This document shows, piece after piece, positions 1 to 8,724 of a DNA stretch of 64,000 nt; positions within the stretch are counted from its first letter, which is position 1, and each line of letters opens with the position of its first letter. A program made the position numbers and the translations under genes. Source of the DNA: a bacterium. Lineage in GTDB: Bacteria; JAJVIF01; JAGGVT01. Location: contig JAGGVT010000096.1 in NCBI GenBank assembly GCA_021157815.1, positions 1-64,000 of the forward strand. Direction: 5' to 3'. The notes beneath the pieces are model-generated. The model saw only the letters and a program-made list of their open reading frames with translations. It did no database searches and had not been told where the DNA came from.

Positions 1-20
1 TGCGTTCATTCCAAATTTTA

Positions 21-44
21 AGGCTACCCTTTTACGGGTAGCCT
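21..44. terminator. Short hairpin, possible terminator
   Basis: A perfect 9-bp stem (AGGCTACCC / GGGTAGCCT) encloses a 6-base loop. There is no strong T-run on either side. It may end a gene lying upstream of the window; the strand is undecided. Confidence 0.4.
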
Positions 45-135
45 ATGGCTATACATGTAAATATGTATAGGCTTTCAATTTCTTAATACCACATTTGAAA
101 TACTTTATCAACCCCGCTTATCTAAATCTGTTTTT

Positions 136-312
136 CTAAACAGCCATTTCTACAATATCTTTAAGATCACCAAGCGCCACTGCAGCTAGATTTTTGTCGC
201 CATAGTCCTTTCGTTCATCTTATGGAACTTCACCTGTCGATTCGTCTATGATTGACTTTGCCATAAGGTTCGAGGCACGCGGTTTCTTCTTTTTTTTCTT
301 GATTGTTTGCAT
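136..312 (-). pseudogene. Broken small basic protein (…KNPAAVALG-type family)
   Basis: Reading the minus strand from the ATG at 312 gives MQTIKKKKKKPRASNLMAK, continuing to STGEVP. An in-frame TAA follows at 220-222, then the frame resumes as DERKDYGDKNLAAVALGDLK and ends at a TAG at 136-138. The pattern Lys-rich start, then SIIDESTGE, then AAVALG resembles a small family of uncharacterised bacterial proteins in which the last motif normally continues as a Gly/Lys-rich tail. Here that tail is missing and a stop splits the gene, so I call it a decayed copy. Stop-codon readthrough or recoding cannot be excluded, but nothing suggests it. The family assignment rests on memory of the motif pattern. 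Confidence 0.55.
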
Positions 313-361
313 GCTATAATTCCATCGTGTAATTTACAAAATATGAAATTCTGGAGGATAA

Positions 362-655
362 ATGATGTTAAACATGAATAAGAATCAGCTTATAGCAATG
401 TGGATTGGAATTGCTCTTTTTATACTTATGGGTTTATTCCCGCCTTTCATTGATTGTAGATTAGCCGAAGATGGGATATACAAGTTTAGAGGCTTTCACT
501 TTTATGTTACTTCAGGAATTAGATATTATGATGCGAAGATTGACTACTACCGCCTACGGCATCAATGGTTACTATTGGTAGTTCTGACTGTCGGAATGAT
601 TATCACAGCAGGACAGAGCGGTAAGCCAGTTAAATCAAAACGCCAAGACGAGTAA
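362..655 (+). CDS. Small membrane protein, unknown function
   Basis: This 97-residue protein has two hydrophobic segments, about residues 10-30 and 68-84. They flank a polar, tyrosine-rich stretch (IRYYDAKIDYYRLRHQW) and a basic C-terminus, so it is probably a two-pass inner-membrane protein with the middle loop outside. A good ribosome binding site (GGAGG at 352-356) precedes the ATG; the second in-frame Met at residue 2 is equally possible. I do not recognise a family. It stands alone, with no gene within 250 bases on its strand. Confidence 0.6.
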   Translation: MMLNMNKNQLIAMWIGIALFILMGLFPPFIDCRLAEDGIYKFRGFHFYVTSGIRYYDAKIDYYRLRHQWLLLVVLTVGMIITAGQSGKPVKSKRQDE

Positions 656-922
656 TAATTGCAAACTGATCAACTACCCCAATCCCAACACGCTTGTTAA
701 ACGGCGTTGCTTATGCTAACCTTCATAATGGCTATTCTTCTATGCAAAATAGCATTCTATAACGGTTAGTGGTCTGAATTAATTCAACTCTGGAAATGGG
801 AATTCATCAATCTTTATCGAGCTTCTGGTGGCATTTTATGCGTTTTTTTTATTTCTCGCGCGCAATGCAAATATGATAGAATTACCGGCATCGAATGCAA
901 TTCGTTATTCAGGAGCGCTGGC

Positions 923-2224
923 ATGATAAGAACAACTGTAAAATTATCTCTTTTCCTGCTCTTTCTGATTTACTTTTCCTTTACTGCATTCGGCGACAGC
1001 GCATCGGTTGAAAAACCCGCGAGGATTCTTCCGCCCCCTAATATAATCAGCGCGGATGACGGTTCATTCCGCTTCGCTGTGTTCGGTGATACTCGAACCG
1101 GTGAGGTGTTTGAAAGCTCACTTAAGAATGTCCTGTATGGCGCAAAACGATTCACTGAAGCGGATATCGATGATGAAGAGGACAAGGAATTTGTGATATA
1201 CAGGAATCATCTGTTTGATAATATCGCATCCAATTTCACGACCAAATCCGGTAAAAACAAAAAGGGAATGTTCGATTTCGCTTTGTTTACAGGCGATTTC
1301 CCACGCCAGGGAACAAAAGCCCACTGGATGGAAATCCAAAAGGGTTTTCTCGACAAGATTCCGCTTGAGGATGGCAGTCCCGGACGGATATATCCAGCAA
1401 TAGGCAATCACGAACTGTGGTCTGGACCGTACAACGAGGAAACATACGGAATTAAAAACGCCACAAAAGGCGCGCTTGAGGTATATTTCGACACATTTCC
1501 CTATCTTGCAGGCGATACCGGCAAACTTGCGCTTGACGGCGGAAAAGAGCAAGCGGGGCTTCATAATTACGCTTTCTTTGTTGACCAAAGCGTATTCGTA
1601 ACCCTTTGCACGGGTAATGTCATTTTTGATGCATGTTTCCCCGATAACGGCGATCGCATTTTCCTCTGTGAGCAGTCCACTTTCGGTGAACAGATGGCCT
1701 GGTTCGAAGAAGTGCTGGAATATGGAATTAATGCCAAAGATACAAAAAATGTATTCGTTCAATATCATAAACCGTCATACTCGACCTACAAACACAAACC
1801 GCTAAACCAATGCTGCGACCCGATAAACGTGATGTCGGAGTATAAATCGCAATTTCCCAACCTGAACATGTTTGTATTCAACGGGCATAATCACACAACC
1901 GAGTTATATCGCACCGATGACGGCATCACGGTACTGGTCGCCGGCGGCGGAGGCGCTCCGCAGGATGAATCTAAAGCCAATAAAGACTGGAGCGAATTCA
2001 AAGATACTCCCAAAGAATTATTCTGGAATTCACTCAAACCGTATATAAACAAATGGCAAAAGCGAATCAGCTATTATGTCGTAACAGTAAATGGCGCGGA
2101 TGTCGAACTTACGGAGATGTGCCTGACAAACAAAGGCGGCTTCCCCCGCTTCGAGGAGGGCATTAGAATAACAAAAGACGGCGAGATTGAGTCGCCTGGT
2201 TATGAGACCGGTGTGCTGGAGTAG
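923..2224 (+). CDS. Secreted calcineurin-like metallophosphoesterase
   Basis: This 433-residue protein starts at an ATG behind AGGAGCG. An N-terminal signal peptide (hydrophobic residues 8-24, cleavage probably after SFTAFGDS) sends it across the inner membrane. The dinuclear-metal motifs of the metallophosphoesterase superfamily occur in order: GDTR near residue 55, FTGDF near 122, GNHE near 160, a lone His in VQYHKP near 285, and GHNH near 322. All expected metal ligands are present, so it should be an active phosphoesterase or phosphatase. The substrate is unknown; the layout fits the acid-phosphatase/alkaline-phosphatase D-like branch. It stands alone, between the small membrane protein and an insertion-sequence remnant. 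Confidence 0.85.
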   Translation: MIRTTVKLSLFLLFLIYFSFTAFGDSASVEKPARILPPPNIISADDGSFRFAVFGDTRTGEVFESSLKNVLYGAKRFTEADIDDEEDKEFVIYRNHLFDNIASNFTTKSGKNKKGMFDFALFTGDFPRQGTKAHWMEIQKGFLDKIPLEDGSPGRIYPAIGNHELWSGPYNEETYGIKNATKGALEVYFDTFPYLAGDTGKLALDGGKEQAGLHNYAFFVDQSVFVTLCTGNVIFDACFPDNGDRIFLCEQSTFGEQMAWFEEVLEYGINAKDTKNVFVQYHKPSYSTYKHKPLNQCCDPINVMSEYKSQFPNLNMFVFNGHNHTTELYRTDDGITVLVAGGGGAPQDESKANKDWSEFKDTPKELFWNSLKPYINKWQKRISYYVVTVNGADVELTEMCLTNKGGFPRFEEGIRITKDGEIESPGYETGVLE

Positions 2225-2259
2225 CGCTGATGTCCCGGACTTGTTGAAAAGCCTATTAT

Positions 2260-2859
2260 TTGAAATATACTTTACAAATGCCAGGCAAAAACAAAAATTG
2301 GCAAGAAGAGATGATTACGGTACCGGGCATGACATCCCTGGTTCCCAAGGAGCACATCTTTTATAAAGTAAACAGCATTCTCAAGACGAGTTGGTCTCGC
2401 AAGGAGGTTCGTGAATTGTACTGCGAGACTAATGGCCGTCCGAGTATCGATCCCGAATACGCGCTTCGACTGATGCTTGCGGGATTTTTGCACGGCATCA
2501 AACATGATCGCAAACTGTTTCGCGAGGCTCAGGTTAAGAAACCGAAAAAGGAGAAGCGAAGCAAGCCCGATCCCGATGCGAGTTTTTCAAGGACGAACAA
2601 GAGGCAACGGTACAAGATTGGATACAAGCAGCATACGGTTGTTGACAACAAAGCCGGTGTTGTGGTTGATGTCCATTTGACAACAGGCAAGACGAACGAT
2701 AGCACGCAGTTGCTCGAACAGATTCAACAAGTCGCCCGAAACACAGGTGTGATGCCTAAGACAAGGACTGCAAGTGTTGCCCACTTAAAAATCAATGTGT
2801 TCCACCAAGCGGTAGCGCACGTTCAATACTTATTGTGTATGGATACACTTCACTGTTGA
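2260..2859 (+). pseudogene. IS1182-type transposase remnant
   Basis: The first ~90 residues match the N-terminal region of IS1182-family DDE transposases: SLVPKEHIFYKV, then GRPSIDPEYALRLMLAG, then HGIKHDRKLFREA. The frame then jumps to the segment that normally surrounds the first catalytic Asp region (DPDASFSRTNKRQRYKIGYK, then HTVVDNKAGVVVDVHLTTG, then NDSTQLLEQ). The roughly 100-200 residues usually lying between are absent, and the C-terminal half is lost. At about 200 residues against a usual 450-550, it cannot be active. The likely initiation codon is TTG 2260 or ATG 2278. No clean terminal inverted repeats were seen. Confidence 0.75.
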
Positions 2860-2889
2860 GAGGACGAAGACAAACTCAAAAAAGATGCG

Positions 2890-3092
2890 CTTCAATAAAC
2901 TGTGTGGGTTATTTGCACCCCCGTAAAAAAAGGGGCATTCACCGATAACGGGGTACGTCAACATGAGGTTTCAAATCTGATGTTATCAATATACTATGCT
3001 GTAACCCCTTATTTATACTGTGTTTATTCACTTCGTTGGGACAGTCCCCTTTTTTTACTCAATCCAGATTCAACCCACACGATTTATTAAAG
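2890..3092. repeat. GGGGACAGTCC-family element, full-length copy
   Basis: About 200 bases are bounded by ~20-bp imperfect inverted repeats (CTTCAATAAACTGTGTGGGT at the left, ACCCACACGATTTATTAAAG at the right). Inside them lies a second inverted pair, AAAAAGGGG at the left and CCCCTTTTTT at the right. The stretch from about 2985 to 3090 recurs in inverted orientation at 50942-51091. It carries no gene. Its right end contains the stop codon (TTA on the plus strand, 3087-3089) of the HEAT-repeat gene. Confidence 0.8.
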
Positions 3093-5924
3093 AGCTTTAT
3101 TTTTTTTCTCGATCCAGTCTATCAATCGAATGATTCTTTCACGCCTGTCATCATCCACACGATTAAGAATTTGTTTAAGCGCGGGAACAGCATCCTTCAA
3201 CTTAACAGATCTCGCAGTGAAAGTATTTATTGCCTTCTCCCGTACAGTATCATCTCCGTGTTCGATGAATCCGACCAGCTTTTTAATCAACTTGCTGTAA
3301 TCGTCAGTGAGCAGCATATATTTGTCAGCGATAAGTGCCATAAATCTTCCGTCATCCAGTTCAAGAAGTTCCAACAAAAATTCAGGATCAACTTTGGTTT
3401 TACTGTCCATTCGCATTATGATGCTGAACAGCGTACCGGAAACTCTTTTTCTTTCTACCTTGTTATATCCGTAATTCGCGGTTGTGCGTTTGTCATCTTT
3501 TAGAAGTTTAGTCAAAACCGGAAGAACCTGAACAGGATCTGCTCCCCAGAACGAAAGAATGTTCAACGCTTTCTCGCAATAATCCTTATCGTTGCTTTCC
3601 AGCATGCTTATAATAAATGGAATTGTAACCTCGTTATCAGGTCCGTACGCATCAAAAATTTGATTTATTGCCGCCAACACATCTCTTTTTAATGAATAAT
3701 CATTACTCCCATGCATTTCCACTAATGCCGGCAATGCGGAAAAAGCGTTTTTACCCAGATTTCCAAGCTCTCTAATTGCATTTTCACGGTATTTTGAGTC
3801 CTTGTTCTGCATGATTTCGACCAACTTGCCTGTAATCTTTTCATAATCGCAATCGTGCGCAATCAGAACGCCTATTACATCTTTAACCAAAGCGGTATCC
3901 TTGCATTCCAGAAGGTTAAGGAACGTGGGTATATCAATTTCAGTGCTGGGATATGTTGATTCCACAATTTTCTTGATCTGGTAATATGATGAGCTGCGAT
4001 GCGATTTGTCTTTAAGCATATACTTGTGAAGAGTCGGCAAAGCGGATAATGCCTTGTTTCCCATCTTGCCTATTGTGCTGAATATTGAACCGCGCGCCTT
4101 GTCGTCTGAATTTTTAGCCTGAGTGAGTAATTGAGCGATTATACCGTCATAATCCTCAAAACGATTGATTAATTCTTTGGTAGCGTAACCGGTTATTCGC
4201 GAATCATTTATTTCCATCACTTTAAGAAGATCTGCTTTATTAACTTTCTGGTTGTGTTTTAATGTTTGCAAAATTGTTCGTATTGCCAGAATCGAATTGG
4301 TTTTTATTGTCTCGTTGTCTCTGTTGTGTGCATCAGCAAGCGCGCCTATTGAGTTTATTGAATTCTCTTTCATGTATCCAAGCTGGCTGATTGCGTTCAG
4401 GCAGATTTTGTCATTGCTGTTTTCAACAAGTTCGATAAGTTTATTCACAACGATTTCAGGATCATCCTCGATTTTGATAATCACTTCTCTGATTTGTTTC
4501 ATAACAGCGCTGTCTTCGCTTTCCATCATAGCCAGCAGCGCTGGCATAGCCGATGTTACATCCCGGTTTTCATCGAAGATTCCCCCATACTTGAGCAGGT
4601 TTGCCGCCTTGACGGACAATTCCTCCGGATATCTTGTATTTAGAAGTTCAATAATCGATGGCAGAATATCTTCAAACATTCCCTTCTTACTGATTAACAT
4701 TGAACATAGTTCGTATTTAAGTTCATTGTCGATGTTTTCTTTTTTTAAGGTTTCAAGCAGGTAATCAGCGATTTCTGGCACGAATGACTTGTTTCGAAAA
4801 TAGCTTATCGTGTCATTGCGCTCATCGGTATTATTGCTTGTTAGATTCAGTTTCATCATATCCAAAATGTCATCGGATGAACCGCCGAGATAGGTAAAAG
4901 CCCTTCTTGCCTGACTGCGTATTGATTTATCCTCGCTCTTGAGAAGTTCCTTAATAAAAGGAATTAGCTCGCTACCGTCTTTGCCAATAGTACGAAGCGC
5001 ACTAAAAGTATCTGCTGTTTGATTTTCCTTGAATTTGCCAATAATGAATCGCGCCTGTTTATCACGTTCGTGATCAAGGCGATAAAGCATGCGGGACGCC
5101 AAAAGCTGCACTGATTCATCCTTATGCCGCAGATATTTGTTAAATATGGGAATAGTTTCCGTTGGTGATTGTTTTTTACGTCCAAGAATATTTATTGTTT
5201 TTTTCAACATTGAATTGGATTCATCGTTTTTATCAGGATTCTTCAGTATCGAGATAAGTCTCGGAACAGACCCGGAGATATCATCGCAGGTATGAAGCAA
5301 GTTAATCGCTGTTTCACGGTCATTTATTGATTCAGAATCCAGCAGCCTGTTGCAGTATCCAATAATATCAAAGCACCAATCGTCATTTTTATAACATTGC
5401 CTTGCGACAATTTTATGATCAGTATTAAAGACAGGCAGCTTTTCATCATGAATAATTATATCCAGCATTGCGCACATTTCCGCAGTCGGCTTGTTAATAT
5501 AGTTATATCTGTTATTCTGAAAGCATAAAAGCTGAAAACGAACACGGGGAGAAGCGGTTTCAAGCGCATGGGTGATCGCCTCAGTCGCCTCGTTCCTTCT
5601 CATTTGGAGAGTGCCATCAACCGCGCTTCGAACCAAAGATGATTCATGCTCATAAAAACCGATTACCACACTGGTGTCAATATCCTTGAAGACTGTTGAC
5701 AATCGAACGGAGCCATAAGCATTACCACAGTGTTGTTGCAGTTTTACCCAGTCCGGCGCGGCCTTGCCCGGGACAATAACATCTGCGAGTATCTCCTCGA
5801 CCAGTTGCTTTTGCTCTTCAGGGGTTTTATTTTTCACATCTGAATCCGCGTCGGAAGCTGCATAAGCAACGGAAAAGGAAACAAGAAAAAACAGAGCTGA
5901 TAAACATGCGATAAGTTTATTCAT
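3087..5924 (-). CDS. Secreted HEAT-repeat protein
   Basis: This 945-residue protein has a clear signal peptide (KLIACLSALFFLVSFSVAYA) and, from about residue 90 to the end, a long run of helical pairs typical of HEAT/armadillo repeats. Examples are SALPTLHKYML, KYRENAIRELGNLGKNAFSA and EKAINTFTARSVKLKDAVPA. Such solenoids bind other proteins and are not enzymes. Export suggests a periplasmic or surface scaffold. The ATG is preceded by AAGGTGAT at good spacing. The gene stands alone, and its last codon and stop fall inside the repeat element at 2890-3092, so the original C-terminus may have been trimmed or replaced. The partner is unknown. Confidence 0.85.
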   Translation of the reverse strand: MNKLIACLSALFFLVSFSVAYAASDADSDVKNKTPEEQKQLVEEILADVIVPGKAAPDWVKLQQHCGNAYGSVRLSTVFKDIDTSVVIGFYEHESSLVRSAVDGTLQMRRNEATEAITHALETASPRVRFQLLCFQNNRYNYINKPTAEMCAMLDIIIHDEKLPVFNTDHKIVARQCYKNDDWCFDIIGYCNRLLDSESINDRETAINLLHTCDDISGSVPRLISILKNPDKNDESNSMLKKTINILGRKKQSPTETIPIFNKYLRHKDESVQLLASRMLYRLDHERDKQARFIIGKFKENQTADTFSALRTIGKDGSELIPFIKELLKSEDKSIRSQARRAFTYLGGSSDDILDMMKLNLTSNNTDERNDTISYFRNKSFVPEIADYLLETLKKENIDNELKYELCSMLISKKGMFEDILPSIIELLNTRYPEELSVKAANLLKYGGIFDENRDVTSAMPALLAMMESEDSAVMKQIREVIIKIEDDPEIVVNKLIELVENSNDKICLNAISQLGYMKENSINSIGALADAHNRDNETIKTNSILAIRTILQTLKHNQKVNKADLLKVMEINDSRITGYATKELINRFEDYDGIIAQLLTQAKNSDDKARGSIFSTIGKMGNKALSALPTLHKYMLKDKSHRSSSYYQIKKIVESTYPSTEIDIPTFLNLLECKDTALVKDVIGVLIAHDCDYEKITGKLVEIMQNKDSKYRENAIRELGNLGKNAFSALPALVEMHGSNDYSLKRDVLAAINQIFDAYGPDNEVTIPFIISMLESNDKDYCEKALNILSFWGADPVQVLPVLTKLLKDDKRTTANYGYNKVERKRVSGTLFSIIMRMDSKTKVDPEFLLELLELDDGRFMALIADKYMLLTDDYSKLIKKLVGFIEHGDDTVREKAINTFTARSVKLKDAVPALKQILNRVDDDRRERIIRLIDWIEKKNKAL

Positions 5925-6138
5925 GATTGAATCACCTTACTGATTGGTGGTTAATTAATCACTCTTAATTATACATGGTGATAACGCTTTAAGGATAAAC
6001 CAGATTCGTTAATTAGGGCAGTTATTTTTATGGGGAGAATTTCACTTGCAATCAATGGTGAACTTATGTATACTACGCTGGAGTGAGTAGAAGATATTTT
6101 ATGAAGATTGATCAAGGATGTCCTTAAAGGAGACTGAC

Positions 6139-6981
6139 ATGAAAACTGAACTAAAAGATGATGGTTTAATCACACCTGATGTAAAAGAGCATTCGTTGAA
6201 GAAGTATGAATTGATTAAATACTATTCAGAACTGTTTACTACAAGTATGAAGACAAAGTGGAACTGCCGTGTCTTCATTGATCTTTTTGCAGGTGCTGGA
6301 CGGTCTCGTGTGACAAGTACTGGTGCTATAGTCCCATCTTCATCATTTTTAGCTTTAGGCATGAGTGTTCCTTATGATAAATATATATTTTGTGAAATTG
6401 ATGAAGAAAAGGCACAAGCATTGAAAATGAGGATTGCAAAGGACTATGCTGAGTTGAACACTTGTGTTATTCAGGGGGATACAAATGAAAATGTTGATAA
6501 AATTTTAAGAGAAATTCCCCAGTACTCCAAAGAATTTTTAGTATTGACTTTTTGTATAGTTGATCCATATAGAATTGATAATCTACATTTTGCCACAATC
6601 AGATCTTTAGCCAAGTTGTTTATGGACTTCTTTGTGCTGATTCCAACACACATGGATGCTCAACGAAATTGGGCACTTTATGAAAAAGATGGTGATATGA
6701 GAATATCAAGGTTTTTAGGAAAGGCGGATTGGAGAAAGGACTGGGGACAAGCAAAACAAAAGAATGTAAAATCAGGATATTTTTTACTTGATTTATTTGG
6801 AAAGCAGATGGAAACTCTTGGGTATAATAATTCAGGAATAGAAGGAGCTAAGAAAATAGAGCATACTGAAAAAAAGTATCCCCTATATTACTTGGCTTTA
6901 TATAGCCGTAGTAAATTGGGGGAAGACTTCTGGAAAAAATCAAAAAAGGGTGTTGAACGGCAGATTTATATGTTTGACTAG
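6139..6981 (+). CDS. tcmP: Three-Cys-motif partner protein (TcmP-like)
   Basis: This protein of about 280 residues begins at the ATG at 6139, which has AAAGGAG six bases upstream; the ATG at 6118 has no such site. Motifs fit the TcmP family: FIDLFAGAGRSR near residue 50 is a glycine-rich nucleotide/SAM-binding loop, FCEIDEEKA follows, and a conserved IVDPY segment comes before LIPTHMDAQRN. Family members are found beside proteins with a three-cysteine, radical-SAM-like motif, exactly as here with the gene 18 bases downstream. The biochemical role is not established; a methyltransferase-like fold is inferred from the loop. The gene is more AT-rich than its neighbours, consistent with acquisition by transfer. 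Confidence 0.8.
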   Translation: MKTELKDDGLITPDVKEHSLKKYELIKYYSELFTTSMKTKWNCRVFIDLFAGAGRSRVTSTGAIVPSSSFLALGMSVPYDKYIFCEIDEEKAQALKMRIAKDYAELNTCVIQGDTNENVDKILREIPQYSKEFLVLTFCIVDPYRIDNLHFATIRSLAKLFMDFFVLIPTHMDAQRNWALYEKDGDMRISRFLGKADWRKDWGQAKQKNVKSGYFLLDLFGKQMETLGYNNSGIEGAKKIEHTEKKYPLYYLALYSRSKLGEDFWKKSKKGVERQIYMFD

Positions 6982-6999
6982 CTTTCAGGGAGTACTCTC

Positions 7000-7713
7000 A
7001 TGGCACAGCTTTCTAAAATAGAATGGACCAGTTCAACCTGGAACCCGATTACAGGCTGCAGTAAAATCAGCCCCGGATGCGCTAACTGCTATGCCGAGAG
7101 AATGGCAAAGCGTTTGAAAGCAATGGATAATCCAAGTTATGCAAATGGTTTTGAGGTAACCTTGCATGAGCGAATTCTGGATTACCCGTTAAAATGGAAA
7201 AAACCTCAGATGATTTTTGTTAACTCAATGAGCGACTTGTTTCATAAAAAAGTGCCTGTTGGTTTTATTGACAAAATCTTCGATGTCATGTGCCGTGCGG
7301 AATGGCATCAGTTTCAGTTACTAACTAAAAGATCCGGGCGCATGCAAAAATTGAATTCCCGCCTGCCATGGCGTTCCAATATATGGATGGGTGTGAGCAT
7401 TGAAAATGAGGATTACACTTATCGTATCGAACACCTGGTGAAAACCAACGCGAAAATTAAATTCCTGTCACTTGAACCCCTGATTGGACCTTTGCAAAAC
7501 CTGAATCTCGATGGCATTGACTGGGTAATTGTTGGTGGGGAATCCGGCCCGAAAGCCCGACCGATGAATCCTGAGTGGGTCGTGGATATTCGAGACCAGT
7601 GTTTGAAGGCAGGTGTTCCGTTCTTTTTTAAGCAGTGGGGCGGTGTAAACAAAAAGAAAGCCGGAAGGATTTTAGAAGATAAAACATGGGATCAAATGCC
7701 TGTGTGTGTCTAG
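7000..7713 (+). CDS. Three-Cys-motif protein (DUF5131, phage Gp37/Gp68 type)
   Basis: This 237-residue protein contains the family signature near residues 12-33: [20 protein letters not shown], in which three cysteines (C-x7-C-x2-C) resemble a radical-SAM iron-sulfur site. Later family motifs are [49 protein letters not shown] and FFKQWGG near the C-terminus. All are intact. It follows tcmP by 18 bases with its own site (AGGGAGT), so the two are probably co-transcribed. Homologues occur in phages, plasmids and genomic islands. The reaction is unknown; DNA or nucleotide chemistry is a reasonable guess but unproven. Confidence 0.85.
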   Translation: MAQLSKIEWTSSTWNPITGCSKISPGCANCYAERMAKRLKAMDNPSYANGFEVTLHERILDYPLKWKKPQMIFVNSMSDLFHKKVPVGFIDKIFDVMCRAEWHQFQLLTKRSGRMQKLNSRLPWRSNIWMGVSIENEDYTYRIEHLVKTNAKIKFLSLEPLIGPLQNLNLDGIDWVIVGGESGPKARPMNPEWVVDIRDQCLKAGVPFFFKQWGGVNKKKAGRILEDKTWDQMPVCV

Positions 7714-7725
7714 AATTTGTTTTTC

Positions 7726-8178
7726 TCAATCAAACGTATCCGTTTTCTCAAGCAGCGAGCAGTATTCCGCACTCAGTAAATCTCTTCCTCTCAGAAGGTG
7801 ATTCAGATATTCACGCGATGGTTTCAAGCTGTCCGATGTTTGATTATCATTGGCGATATAGGTAATCGCTTTGTGTCTCCTGCCATCCGATGTAGTAATC
7901 CAAACCTCCTCGCGCCTGTACGCATCGGGATAACCCTCGAAATAATCAAGTCTCTCAATGCTCTGGAATTCGACCTTGTAAAGCGCGCCCTCTACTGTCG
8001 AATCATCATCGGGAATGATATTCGCGAAACCCTCATCAGGATTGGCGGCTGATATCTTGTTGAACGCAAGACGGTATCCATCGAGTTTGGCGAATTGCCG
8101 GTTGGCGAAATAAGCCTTACGCATGTTCATCCTGTCCGGATTCATGTTGGAGCCGTATGCGAAATAGTAAAACGACAT
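7726..8178 (-). CDS. Gamma-glutamylcyclotransferase-like (AIG2/GGCT fold)
   Basis: This protein of about 150 residues starts SFYYFAYGSNMNPDRM. The YGSN loop that binds the gamma-glutamyl substrate is followed by FANIIPDDDSTVEGALYKV and by LDYFEGYPDAYRREEV, which carries the expected catalytic Glu. It probably releases 5-oxoproline from gamma-glutamyl peptides or amines, in the cytoplasm. The frame stays open to a GTG at 8226 and an ATG at 8217, but those codons abut the repeat element beginning at 8227. The ATG at 8178 gives the normal family N-terminus, though it lacks a strong ribosome site. The gene runs convergently towards the DUF5131 gene, 12 bases apart. Confidence 0.85.
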   Translation of the reverse strand: MSFYYFAYGSNMNPDRMNMRKAYFANRQFAKLDGYRLAFNKISAANPDEGFANIIPDDDSTVEGALYKVEFQSIERLDYFEGYPDAYRREEVWITTSDGRRHKAITYIANDNQTSDSLKPSREYLNHLLRGRDLLSAEYCSLLEKTDTFD

Positions 8179-8226
8179 GAGTTGATTGTATGCAAATAAG
8201 TTAAATGATGCAAGCATTTGGTACAC

Positions 8227-8457
8227 ACCCTAAATCCGCGATGGGATATTTTCGTATCACCTGCGGCTCGCAGGTTATGTGGGAAGCTCTCGCTTTCCTG
8301 GTTAACATTGAATTCGCCAATTGGGTGATAAATTGTCATTCTGAACTTGATTCAGTTCTTTAGTCTGGCTTGCCGGAAATCCATATCTTTTTCGCTTGTC
8401 AAGATGGATTCCGGGTCAAGCCCGGAATGACAATGAGTTCAATCGCGGATTTAGGGT
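8227..8457. repeat. CCCTAAATCCGCG element, copy 1
   Basis: A 231-base element is bounded by 16-bp inverted repeats (ACCCTAAATCCGCGAT at the left and its complement at the right). It carries no gene. Nested inside is a second inverted pair built from TTGTCATTC…CTTGA and the palindrome ATTCCGGGTCAAGCCCGGAAT. A second copy lies at 18322-18531. This copy has about 20 extra bases in the middle (around 8360-8382). It looks like a miniature inverted-repeat element moved by a transposase not encoded here. Confidence 0.85.
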
Positions 8458-8467
8458 ACCCATACCC

Positions 8468-8503
8468 ATGGCTGGCACCATGGCTGGCACCGTGGCTGGC
8501 ACT
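8468..8503 (+). repeat. GGCTGGCACC REP-like triplet
   Basis: Three head-to-tail copies of a 12-base unit (TGGCTGGCACCA/G). The same unit recurs at 35842-35880, inside the 3' end of the Y1 transposase gene, and singly at 42854-42871. The rest of the stretch from 8504 to the next gene at 8725 is AT-rich and shows nothing else recognisable. Confidence 0.75.
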
Positions 8504-8724
8504 TTTTAGATATTTTTTTTCATATCCGAATAAAAAGGCCCAAAAATTGCTGAATAGTCATATTAATTTATCTGCTTGCCTTTTTACCTCACTGCTGATA
8601 CCATTTGAAATCGAGAACGGCCTGTGTTTCTCCGTAAATCACTTGGCGGTTTTGACAGATTAATATTCGGGAAATATGAATTTAATATAATTATTATCAA
8701 TTAATAACACGTGGAGGCTTATCC

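Noticed and set aside
2902-3090. Open frame of 62 codons after the transposase remnant
   Set aside because: It lies entirely within the repeat element and is not conserved in the other copies of the element.
6139-7713. Reading the TcmP/three-Cys pair as a restriction-modification system
   Set aside because: There is no methyltransferase catalytic motif (such as N/D-PP-Y/F) and no endonuclease gene beside it.
8370-8663. Open frame of 97 codons in the gap before 8725
   Set aside because: Most of it is translation of the miniature element and the GGCTGGCACC repeats (the WLAPWLAP stretch).
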